Shown: piece by piece, positions 12,218-22,543 of the stretch
Position numbering within the stretch: the first letter of the stretch is position 1
How the letters are laid out: each line of letters opens with the position of its first letter
From: Litoditis marina
Taxonomy: Eukaryota; Nematoda; Chromadorea; Rhabditida; Rhabditidae
NCBI GenBank assembly: GCA_964036275.1
Contig: OZ038433.1
Location: forward strand, 32,955,336-33,019,335
Direction of reading: 5' to 3'
DNA length: 64,000 nucleotides
Translations under genes and position numbers: made by a program
Notes under the pieces: generated by a model
Seen by the model: only the letters and a program-made list of their open reading frames with translations
Databases searched by the model: none
What the model was told of the DNA's origin: nothing

Positions 12218-12433
12218 CACGGCGTTCTCGCCTACAGTAATTTTTGCGACTAAAATTGTATTGAGCTCCGTCCACAAAGTTTTCGTGGCGGGACACTGTA
12301 TCCCACTGCAATTAGGAATGGCTATCTCTAATTCGCTGCGTATCGCGCTATTTTCACGCGAATGATTGGCGGAGCGTCTAAAATCGAGGACGCGAGTTCC
12401 TTATTTATTGAAGCTGTTGTTGAGAACGCCGTG
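12218..12433. mobile_element. CACGGCG element, intact copy, 4-bp target duplication
   Basis: The ends are CACGGCGTTCTC and its complement. TAAA flanks both sides directly (12214-12217 and 12434-12437). It is 216 bp with no coding capacity. The inside is closely similar to a second copy at 47235-47814, which is flanked by GCTG. A CAC end with a 4-bp duplication resembles Chapaev/CMC-type elements. Confidence 0.82.
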
Positions 12434-12640
12434 TAAAGTAATTTGTTATATTATAGCCTAGTGCCAAATATTACGCAGTCAAGTCTTTTAATCGCGTACT
12501 GGGAAACGTGTATTATTCATGGTTGCCGACAGCGTTTTATACGCTACAAATCACGATGTTTGTAGTCTCATCCCGTTGGCTTTCGATCGCAATTCTTGAA
12601 GTATGGCGTGTATAGTCTGTAAAGTGAGCCAATTCTATAA

Positions 12641-12808
12641 ATTTCTGTCTCTCGCCGGAATCGACCCTGCGAGCAAAAGTTTTGTAGCGTGGCGCTAACC
12701 ACTGCGCTATTAGAGGACCCACCCGCAGATTTTGTAATCAAAGACATGTGTGCGTACACAGCGAAAAGTGACTTATACAGTACCCTTCCGTCTTTCCATT
12801 GAGGACGA
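12641..12808 (-). repeat. tRNA-like SINE S1, copy 1
   Basis: On the minus strand, TAGCGCAGTGGTTAGCGC (A box) precedes GGGTCGATTCC (B box). About 100 bases upstream of the A box, including CGCTGTGTACGCAC, are also shared with copies at 51418 and 57098. The conserved unit therefore extends well upstream of the tRNA-like part. Confidence 0.7.
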
Positions 12809-13599
12809 ATAATCCAAAAACAAACTACAATCTAGTCGCTTACAGCCTACTGTAAAATTCCCTTCTCAGTGAACAGAAAATAGTATAGTTCAATCAAGCA
12901 ACCTCATTCAAGGATTGTGTTTACTACGGCTAAAGTTCAAGACTATGGAACAAATTTAATGACATTTTCCTTAATGACAACATGTCGATAATCCAGCTAG
13001 GCATGGCGTATTGTTGACAAAGTAAAGTTAGCGACTACTACAAACTCAGCCAATGAAAACTAGGCTATACACTTATTTCTGATACCTCTCGCTCTCTGTC
13101 TCTTTCTTTGTTTATCTCTTTTTCTCTATTTCTTTCTCTTTCCTCTCTCTCTCTATTTTGTTTTCCGTTCCTCTCTCTGTTTTCCACTTAATATTCCCCC
13201 TCTAACTCCTTCCTTTCATAAAATGCATTCGTCCGAAACCCGTTTCCTATTTCATAGATTGAACCCCCGTTCCCTCCACATGCTCCGAATAACGTCATTG
13301 CAAGATTTACACAGATCATCGGTTCTCTTTATCCCTCTCACATTTTTTATCTCTTGTTCTCTCTTTCTTTCTCTCTATCTCCTTTTTCCTCGCTTTCCAT
13401 CTCGCTCTATCTATCTCTGTCTCTTTCACTCTCTCCTTCATTCTCCCTCCTAGGGATATCTGCTTCATCTAGTATAGATACATATACTTCGTATCACACT
13501 TACAGTATGCTGATCAATCACTTTGAAAAACAATAATAAATAGTTTAAACGTTGGAGCACACTTGAATGTGTTATCTTTTTCTCAGTTTCTCCCTTCAA

Positions 13600-16318
13600 A
13601 TGGGTAGCAGCCAGTCTACCAGCCGGGAATCCAAGTTCAACGGATCTACTAGGAGGGTCAGGACATGTTATAGTGGTCAGTTGTCTTGCAGAAAGAAGTG
13701 TTCTGATTGTAGTTAGGTCTTGAAACAAATCATTAACCCATTGTATCGAACTACAAACATACAGACTGGAGCAGCATCATCGTGTCTTTCGAATCAATCT
13801 TATTAGCTAGAACTGTGATTTACAAAGTTACTGAGCAGATGATAAAGAAATTCCTGTTTGTTCATAAGCGAATCTAGTTTTGCTCACGTTATTATTGAGT
13901 AAAAAGTGCACTCAATCAAAAATTAAATCTAAAGGTTCCACCAACTGCATGCCACAGTGAATCAAGGTGAACCTCAAATATTATAATCGCCTGGAAAAAA
14001 TAGAAAAAGATAAAATGGTTTGTTTGTTGTTTTCAATTATTGATTGTTCGCTCACAGCCCCTTCGTCTACGACCCCCATACGACGCCAGACGTCCGTCCG
14101 CAACACAAATAGGAGTGTGAAGGAATTCTCACGTTTCTGGTCCGACGGTACGTGGATTAATTCGGTCGACGGGGGGTTGTATTATTGCCCCCAACAGTAC
14201 AACCTTTTACTACCCCCCCCCCCCCCCCCCCCCCTACTTCCACTTTCTGAAGCTTCCTCCCGAACCAAGGTTGAATATAATACATCTGAAACAGAACGGA
14301 TATGTAGTTCAAGTTGTACAACAGATAATGTGACTACGGAATAGGGTTGTTAGAATTGGAATTGGAATTGGAATTGATAGAATTGAGATAATCATCCAAA
14401 AGAATTGCAATTCCAATTCTTTTTGTCTGTCGAAAAGAATTGGAATTGCAATTCCAATTCTTTTGTATGTCGAAAATAGTTGGAATTGCAATTCCAATTC
14501 TTTTGTATGTCAAACAATTTCTGGGATTGCAATTCCAATTCTTTCGTATATCAGAACAACTGGAATTGGAATTGGAATTGACTCGATTTTCTCCCAGAAT
14601 TTATTTACAATTCCATGCTGATTTTCCTTGTTCATTACTAAATTACCATTGTTCCTTATGTCTCTTGTTCAATAAAACCAAAGTGAACATTGTTCATCAT
14701 GGTTTTTTGAAGAAAAAAAACTGACATGAAGTTCGGAACACAGTCAATTCTAATCAATTCTAATCAATTCCAATCAATTCCCATCAATTCCGATGAAATT
14801 GGAATTGAAAATCTTAGATTTCCAGGAATTGATCAGAATTGGAATTGGAATTGAGCAGTTTTTGAAAATCTGAAAGAATTGGAATTGGAATTGAGTGGTT
14901 TTCGAGAATGGAAAAAGAATTGGGATTGGAATTGAGTGGTTTTTGAGAAACGAAAAAGAATTGGAATTGGAATTGACTTGGTTTTTGGAATTTATTAACA
15001 ACCCTACTACGGAACCACGTCCAAACTACAAACACCGCAGAATACGCCAACATCTACCAACTGTGCTGCCTCTTTTGAGCGACGTCTAGTACATATTTGA
15101 AAATCACTTTCTCGCTCATCGTTGTGTATTTTTCTCCGATGCATCAGATATTATTCTGTGGATCGCTGAAAAACGTATATTGCATCAACCATGTGTAAAA
15201 CTACACCGCCAAGTTCATGTAAACACGAATCAAGATCGTATACGCAAATTCGTTAGAAGCAAAAATGTGCAAATAGTGGTGTGCACAAAATCGGTAGATC
15301 CTGAAATGTGTAAACATAAAGTCCACAAATGTAGTACTACGGAAAATGTGTACATGCACAAATTCTTTACTACGAATATTGTGCATAATCCCTAATTTAA
15401 CGCTTAAAGCACGAAAAACCAGCTAAAAACAGAAAAGGTTCACATGGACACACCAAAATTCTAATAAATTTATGCATTTCTGGAGGTGTACCCATTTTTT
15501 AACTAAAGATTTTGAGTAATCTATTAATCCACTTTTTCGGTTCTATCAATTTTGTGTCACCAAGTTCGATAGGTGCATACATCAATATTTTGCGTAAATC
15601 CTGTTTTCCAGTTAATTTTTCGTGTGCAAGGTTTTTGAATACACAGAGTCAAAAGAGAAACCACTTTCGTGACAACCGATGTGTAATTTGCACAACATTT
15701 TCGAAAAATGTGTGTATTTGTCGGATTTAGTGGGGTCATATATATTGCAGCGTCTTATATGTATTGCAGGTGGTTCTATTCGACGAAAATCGAAAAGATC
15801 CACTTCCTCCACTTCCCGCAATGGCAGTATTCGAAGAAGTAGACCAGTCTGTGGGTTCATTATTATAGTGATGATGAAAATAAGAATAATAATAATAATC
15901 TCTTAGGGAACTTTTTCAGTCTCCTCTGTACGAAGAAGCATTTGTAGTCTGATCCGTGCGATTTCAAGGCCATATACTGATGTGTATGTTGATCAGAGTA
16001 AAACTCGGGTTAGCGCGCTCCGATCCTACGTATCGATCGAATCTCCGTAGCCAGCGACAAACTACAATGTTCCCTTTTGTTTCAGCCGCCGACGTGAATG
16101 AGTTGACACCGGATACAATTCTGCCACCCGCCCCTGCTGCCAGCCCGAGATCTCCTCGGAATACCGTAACCCAGAACATGCACATCAAACCCAGAGTCTG
16201 CTACGTGCATCCGGACAGTGTGCGGGCCAGAAACACTGGGACTCATGTACAAAATCAATTAGTTCAACCGGATAGATACCTCGGCGACAATTCTCAAATG
16301 GAAACTGCAATCTACTAA
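13600..16318 (+). CDS. Ser/Arg-rich protein with possible N-myristoylation, function unknown
   Basis: I do not recognise this protein. Four exons, 13600-13675, 14058-14147, 15770-15850 and 16086-16318, join with every intron in phase 1 to give 159 residues. The start MGSSQSTSRESK has Gly2 and small or Ser residues at 5-6, the pattern of an N-myristoylation site. Exons 2-3 are strongly basic, with IRRQTS, IRRKSKRSTSS and IRRSRP, so several RRxS/T sites fit basophilic kinases such as PKA. The last exon is Pro/Ala-rich and then more acidic, ending METAIY. A membrane-tethered, phosphorylated adaptor would fit, but that is inference. Intron 2 holds transposon A and a poly-C run. I relied on phase agreement, splice signals and codon-like composition. 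Confidence 0.65.
14342..15006. mobile_element. hAT-like non-autonomous element A
   Basis: It begins TAGGGTTGTTAG and ends TAACAACCCTA. CTACGGAA is duplicated exactly on both sides (14334-14341 and 15007-15014). The inside is built from GGAATTGGAATTG blocks around a unique centre shared with element B. It is 665 bp, has no transposase, and lies in intron 2 of the Ser/Arg-rich gene. Confidence 0.9.
15170..15735. repeat. Irregular repeats around AATGTGTA / GTGCA blocks
   Basis: Blocks such as AAATGTGTAAAC, AAAATGTGCAAAT and GTGTACATGCACAAAT recur with a loosely inverted arrangement. I cannot define the borders. It fills the rest of intron 2 of the Ser/Arg-rich gene. Confidence 0.35.
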
Positions 16319-18430
16319 AATTCACACGAAGTTTGGAGTTTCTCTGGCGAATATTTCACCTAACTGGTTGTAATACTTCATCCCTAGCTGGATTGTTTTC
16401 CGTGTTTCGGTATCCTGAGTTGAGAACCGGTTATCTTTCGATCCAATGCGAAATTCTGTAAGAGTTTTGTCGGTGACCGATTTCATGCTTAAATTCTGTA
16501 AGAGTTTTGTGAAATTCTGTAAGAGTTTTGTCGGTGACCGATTTTACGTTTAGGTTACATCCAGGTTACCTACTCAGGTATAGGAGAAGTAAGTTGAGAA
16601 GTAAGCTAGCATTCTAATGAAAAATTGTGCACTTTTTCATTGCACGTTTCTGAGTTCTGCTGTGTTTAACATGTTTCACGGGATTTTGCAACTGACTAAC
16701 AGTATACGGTATACCTCAAAATGCGTTACAAAACCGGTTAGATGAAGAATTGGCCCTCTGTTTCATTCCTACCAAGACTTCAACAGAAATATTATCAAAC
16801 TGAGTTCGTTAAAATTTTGTTTATTTTTTCGGAGAGCTACAACTTTTGCACTGGATGCTAATTCGATATTACAATGCGTGTTCAAAAAATTTTTCGACAA
16901 AGATCAAGTTTTGTTATAAAACAGTCATTCAAAATTTCGAGCATGTACTGTAGGAGTTTTAGTAGTAATGATGTCAACTATATCACCGTTTCTACTTTTG
17001 TAAACCATCACAGTAGCTGAGAACATTCTTAAACGTGTAATATATAACGTGCAAAACACTCTTCCAAGTACTTGTGTAATTTAGTTGTTCATAAAGTCGA
17101 AAAACAAAGCCCTTCTAATTTTCAGTTTTAAATTTCAAGCTTCTATTCTCCACAAATAGCTCAATTTCGTTCAAGTTGTACGATTCAAATCATTTTCATT
17201 CGTAGAATTCATACCATGTATTTCTTGTTACATCTCGGGTATGAATAAAACAATTTATTCTTGATAAATATTCCAACTTTATAAGTGAAGCGTACGATTC
17301 AACAATGAGGAAAAAACAAGGAAAGCTAACTTTAGCAAAACGGGAAAATGTGTATTATGTCTAGTAACACAGTTTTGAAACGACACAAAAATAGCCTCTA
17401 AATAGTTACTGGAAACTCGTAAGGTATAAAACTAGCAATTAAACCCAAGTGATTATTAACAATGGTGTGGCAATAGCTGAATAAGTGCACGGAATTTCAA
17501 TGAAACAATTAGCATAAAATTAGCAAGTGGTGGATAGCTCAACCAACAACAATTTGTACATTCAATATTACGAAAAGTCAGAATGTACATGGAGAATGAT
17601 AGAGGCGAAAAGTGTTGAAACGTGTCATGGTTGTCTGATGTTCAACTGGAGGCGAGATGGCTCCTGTAAACACTGAATATTCTGTCGGAACAGCTCGATG
17701 CTCGATCGATAGTCATCTTTTCTACTAGAGAAGTTAAAAAAATTGAGCAGCATCAATATTTCACAACTGTTTTCGGCAACCAGAGTAAGTCATTCAAAAT
17801 TAAAAGTCATTAAAGTAAAAGTCATTCGAAAGTAAAAGTCATTAAGTATAGAAACAGTTGAGAATCTGAAATAAAGTTTTTTTTAAATCCTGACTAAAAG
17901 TGAATTAATGACTCTTAATTTTGAATGACTTTTTCCTGGTACCACTGTTTTCACTATAACCATTCAGCATCAATAACTCCATTCCGTGACTAAAACCATC
18001 AGAAAAATCGAAAACCGATTTTTGCTCGGCAGCTCAGAGCTCACTAAACAATGCCCCCACATGCAGTTTGATGTGAGCCATACTCAATACTCATTTAAGC
18101 AAGATCACGACATATTCACGACATTTAAACAACAAACCTGCGTTGAGCTCAAATATGCATGCTTATCTGAAAGAGATTCGATTTTTTAGCCAGCAAACCA
18201 AGAACTAACCTTCCGTCAGATGACTAAAGTTACTTCGCACCAGTTCGGAAGATCGGAAGAGGATGTACATTTTATACTTTTGGCAACTGACCCACACACA
18301 CCAGTACGGTACCCCTACGGTAACGGTCGTGAGACCATTCTCCAACCAAAAACCCATTTTCCTATCAAACCATCTTAAATCACCCAGTTTTCCGTCAAAA
18401 ATTGCCACGTTTTCGGGATTTCGTCTAAAA
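16319..18430. other. Gap between two convergent genes
   Basis: No coding exon seen. A direct repeat of AAATTCTGTAAGAGTTTTGT lies at 16450-16530, a copy of the TCTGAGTTCTGCTGTGTTTA repeat at about 16600-16705, and a foldback element at 17780-17939. Confidence 0.6.
17780..17939. mobile_element. Foldback element, AAGTCATT family, copy 2
   Basis: Inverted ends of about 35 bp (CCAG..AAGTCATTCAAAATT). The inside matches copy 1 at 1857-2060 around AACAGTTGAGAATCTGAA, in opposite orientation. Confidence 0.65.
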
Positions 18431-18703
18431 TTAGCCTTTTTTTCGAGCAAAGATATAGCGATAACCAACCGCCGGTTCGTTATCATCGAAGAACTGTCTC
18501 TCCCAGTCGAGTGTTCTATCCGGTCCGGCCGAGTCCAATCCCCCCGAGGGACGGCTGTCCATAGGGGCATAGCTGGCAGCAGTACGGTTGGTAGAACCGG
18601 ACTGTTGGGAGGCCGCGAGACGCCAACGGGCGGTACCACCGATCAGGTCGGAACGCCTGAATACACGTATATTTAGATAGAAATACAACAAACTGTTTAG
18701 AGC

Positions 18704-18735
<32 letters not shown>

Positions 18736-20705
18736 GAAAGAAAGAAAATCACGTTGAAAATCAGTTACTGAACATTCGTTAATCATTCTCAGATCCAACG
18801 GGCCACCGATCATGTCGCAACGCCTACGATACACATCCATAATGAGAGATAGAAAACTATGTACTTTTGAGTAAGAGAGATTCAGAACATCAGAACTATA
18901 AATAATTAACTCTACAACATACAAATGCTGGTTGAAAACGACGAATCACTTATTCCGTGATTTGGATGACAATACTGTAAATAACGACACTAAATAACCT
19001 ACATCCTCATTGGGTGCAATGAATATGATTCTCGAGGGTGTAACACTCACGACAGATTGGATGTTTATGGGATAATGATATAAACCGTTTCTAACTCACT
19101 TGTTTCGATTGCTTATGATGATTTTGACGACAACAGCGACGCCGGCAATGAAAATGGCGATAGAGAAGAAGAGGAGGGCGGGTGAGGAGCCCGTGGAAGG
19201 GACTGGCTGCAAGTACAACTGTTTCGTAATGAACATACAATGGACATAGATTCTTTATCAACATTTTTCGCTTAACGACATAGTATTCGACTCTTTTTCT
19301 CTAGAAATGCAATTTGTAGGATTTGGTGGTGGATCATCTACTGATGAGGACAGTCCACTGGCGTCTGGATTAATGCCCGAAACGATCTTTGCTAGAGCGA
19401 ACTAAACTTATTTTAGCGAAATAAATTTTGTTTCAACAAATAATTTTCGTATAAACTATATACACCGGTAAGGTGTGACTATTTCACCTACACAAATAAA
19501 CCCAATTGCGGTTTAAATACGCGAAGCTTCATGACTTTCCGTATTCCGTTCCGTCAAAAATAGGCAAGTAGTATGTTTGATAGTGTACCAGTGACAATGG
19601 AGGCGAGTTACACTCACTTCACATTGATACCACATCATAGGTGCTGATCGGGGTTCTTTAACTTTTATTTTAAATGGGCTCGACTACTGCCCAAATTATA
19701 TTATTCGCAAAACTAGTAACAACCTCAGACGGTGCCCTTATTCACAATCACCACTGAGTCACGTGGCATGTATGGGTCAGTATCTCGATTTGAAAAGAAC
19801 CAGCAGAAATAATCGAAAATATCATACCAAAGCTGTTGGCGAATACGATGATGAAGACACAATAGTCGCAGTCGGAGTAGCACTTGTGACCTGAACATCG
19901 AGTAGGCTATATCATGGGAATTATGTAATTATGCTTGGCAGACAAAAACATCTAAAGGTGTCAGATTGGATTTTTTGGCCGACAACTTTAGGAAATTGAC
20001 ATTAATCTGGAGTCGAACCTACTTTTAGCCTGTCCCTTCCTAGTGGAAGTGAATTAACATCGGGAATCGAAAATGATGAAACTTTCTCTTCGTATGTGAA
20101 TCATTCTACTTACTGTAGTGGTAACAGTCTCGGTCGTAGCAACTGTTGAATTGTCAGACAACGTAGTGGTTAGTGTAGAGGCCGTCGCAACCACAACTCT
20201 GTAAGAAAAACACTCAGATATCCAGACAAAAAACAGATCTTTCTCTACTTTTGGGGTGAACTTGGTCTGGCAGACCATAGTAGTTTTTGATTTGAATATA
20301 GTTCCTAAGTTCCAGTGTTGTACTGTTTGAGACAAGGCTAAACACTTCGAGTTTACACGAATGGTATTTTACCATAGAACAGCAAACGTTTTCCGTGCTT
20401 GTACATACCGCAGTGACCACTTTGACTTCTGTGACATAGACATTCGTGCGGGTGCTCCGCGGAAGCGCAAGCTAAATTTTTGGCAGAAAATAAGTTGCGG
20501 CTGTTCCGCGGAGCGCCCGAAACCGCTACAAAAGTCCGCGGAACGACCGCTGGTTCGTCTGAGGAATGAGGTTTCTGTTCGGAGAAACCGAAACAGCTGG
20601 CAGAAGATCAGCTCAAAAGAGAGCGAATGTAAAATAACACACTCACTTTGTAATATTTGAAACTGCCGCTGTTACCGCAGTGGCAATCGTGGTTCCATTG
20701 TCCAT
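18431..20705 (-). CDS. Small Thr-rich single-pass membrane protein, function unknown
   Basis: Five exons in transcript order, 20705-20647, 20198-20114, 19890-19828, 19206-19100 and 18656-18431, give 179 residues with phases 2, 0, 0, 2 agreeing. Residues 1-70 are Thr/Val/Ala/Ser-rich with NxS/T sites (e.g. DNSTVATTETVTTT), which looks mucin-like and extracellular. One hydrophobic helix follows (core ALLFFSIAIFIAGVAVVVKI), then a basic stop NRNKR and a tail of about 75 residues ending ARKKG. I see no separate signal peptide. ATG directly follows a CAG, so either this is the start (possibly a trans-splice site) or a leader exon lies further upstream. A degenerate copy of the tail exon lies at about 18790-18834. 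It is convergent with the Ser/Arg-rich gene. Confidence 0.62.
18697..18834 (-). pseudogene. Duplicated tail exon of the membrane-protein gene
   Basis: After an acceptor CGTAG at 18839-18835 the sequence encodes RCDMIGGPLDL, matching RSDLIGGTARW at the start of the real last exon in the same phase. After about 11 residues the similarity ends, and the frame runs into a (GA)n tract. It could be an alternative last exon or a decaying duplicate. Confidence 0.5.
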
Positions 20706-22543
20706 CTGAACGGGCTATTTTGCACTTTAGGGAAATAGGGAATATAATTAGAAATAGGGAATATTTACTACAGAACGGGTTACTTCCCGAACAGAACCAC
20801 AAACCGGTCACTGAAAAACCGAATCGACTGATTAGTTAATGGTTCGAACCGAACTGAGGATCAACTCACTTTACATTGTCTACGACTTGTTTTTAAATCA
20901 TGATTAATGTCCGTTCGAACCATTAACTGGAAGCCGGGCGGTTCGGGAAGTACCCGGTTCTCCAATGAATTGGTTCAGAAATAAGTACAACCTCAGGCAT
21001 CCCCAAATTCAAATTGAACGACATACAGATATGTTGGTCGCGATATAACCCTGTGATCCGACACAAAACAACAGTTTGGATAAAAATTTATACAAATATT
21101 ATAGATTAGATTGGAAATACAAGCTAGTTCTAGCAGTCACAATACAATTATCCAGAACTGTGACAACTGTTAGGGTCTTCAGCGTTAACTGAATGGGAAT
21201 ATGCCGATGAATTTACAATCTACAAGTTCTCATACAAGCATTAGGGATAATATAGATAAGGCTGCACGCTCTTGGATAGACTTTGCACGAATGGTACTGA
21301 CGAGAAACACATTTGCCACGCATTAATTATCATAGTTGGATAGAAAACTGTGCAACGTACTTGGGCATTTGCTCTACATTACATTCAATAAATAAACCGC
21401 AATTTACCTATACGTCGAATTAAATACAAAAAGAGCGGCACAGAATTGGGGACAACGAAACGATAAAGCATTGACAGAAGTAAGCACGCAGGAAACATCT
21501 ATAGTACAGGAAGGAATCGATCAATAATGGACTAAACTGTCAGCTGCAGAAAGCTCATCGAGTATGTAGGAAGCAGTAACTAGGAAATGGAATAATATTA
21601 GATGAGGAGAGAATAAGAGGGAAAAGTGTCCAACTGAGAAAACAGATCGGGACCAGAAGAGATTCGCTCATCATTGCGGCTTCATTTCTTGGCCAATTCG
21701 GTAGGAATGCACCTGAAATTTTATAATAATAATATTTTTTGTCTATTGAGGCAAGTTGGGAAAATTGAAGTATCGCCCCCCACTTTAGTTGGGTCGGGGT
21801 CAAAATTCAACTTCGACATTTACTATTTACCTGCGTCGGTGGGGGGTAAACTTCAATGGTGGGGGTCAAACTTCAACGAGTGGGGGGCTGAACTTCAATA
21901 CCGGAAATGTTTAATTTTTACCCCCCCACCCTCAAACTTTTGTATTGCAGGTGATAAATTGAAGTATCACCCCCCGGTGGGGGGGGGTCAAACTACAATT
22001 CCCCAAACGTAATGAAAATTCAGAAAGATGGGGGGTAAACAGTCAATGATCCCGGCAAGTTCACTGATGTACATAGGCGAAGGTTTACGGAAAAATCCCC
22101 CCACATTAACTTAGATTATTCAGTGGATTCAGATTTTTCATGGTTTTATGTTATTTTTCGGTTATAAATAATGAATACACCGGTTCGATAAATTCTTATC
22201 ATTCCATACAGTTGTGATAGACTATATTAACCTGAATGAGAGTTTACTTCGAAAAATGCCTTCAACTTTCAACTAGTCTAATATAGGTTGAGGTGGGAGT
22301 TGTCCGGAGAGGGGGTAAATTTGTCGCGTAATCATAGGCGAAGTGAGAAGCTCAAAACATTCATAAAGATTTGATGTGAGTTGAAAAAGAAGCCTCAAAC
22401 TGGCGTGAAGCTCCGTGTTCGAAAACCCACAACTGATAAAGTTATACTCGAAAATTCGAATGGCTTCAAAATCGGAAAGGCAAATATGTTTTTCTGTTGG
22501 TGAAACTCGATTAACAAAACGATTGAACATAAAAACTACATAC
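20706..22543. other. Gap between membrane-protein gene and CapZ alpha
   Basis: The final short exon of CapZ alpha (about 7-11 residues) must lie here, but I could not identify it. The stretch holds an inverted pair of GGTTCGAAC segments (about 20832-20930) and transposon copy 21758-22053. Confidence 0.5.
21758..22053. mobile_element. G-tract transposon, GGGAAAATTGA ends, copy 2
   Basis: Same ends and inner blocks as copy 1 (9279-9677), with the exact 8-bp duplication GGCAAGTT on both sides (21750-21757 and 22054-22061). It is 296 bp; it is shorter mainly because its G/C runs are shorter. Confidence 0.9.

Larger units (their letters stand above)
8852..13599. other. Gene-free stretch with nested repeats
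   Basis: I see no coding exon here. It holds nested transposons (9093-9998), a pyrimidine-rich stretch (10760-10960), a TTTGTAGTTTGATC repeat near 11880-11960, the CACGGCG element (12218-12433), a tRNA-like repeat (12641-12808) and a second pyrimidine-rich stretch (13080-13450). The last stretch lies just upstream of the next gene. Confidence 0.7.

Noticed and set aside
20400..20470. Extra exon of the Thr-rich membrane protein (VKVVTA stretch)
   Set aside because: The reading phase does not join with the exons on either side, which already fit each other.
21541..21600. Last exon of CapZ alpha after the CCTAG acceptor
   Set aside because: In the required phase it reads LLLPTYSMS..., which does not resemble the conserved family C-terminus.
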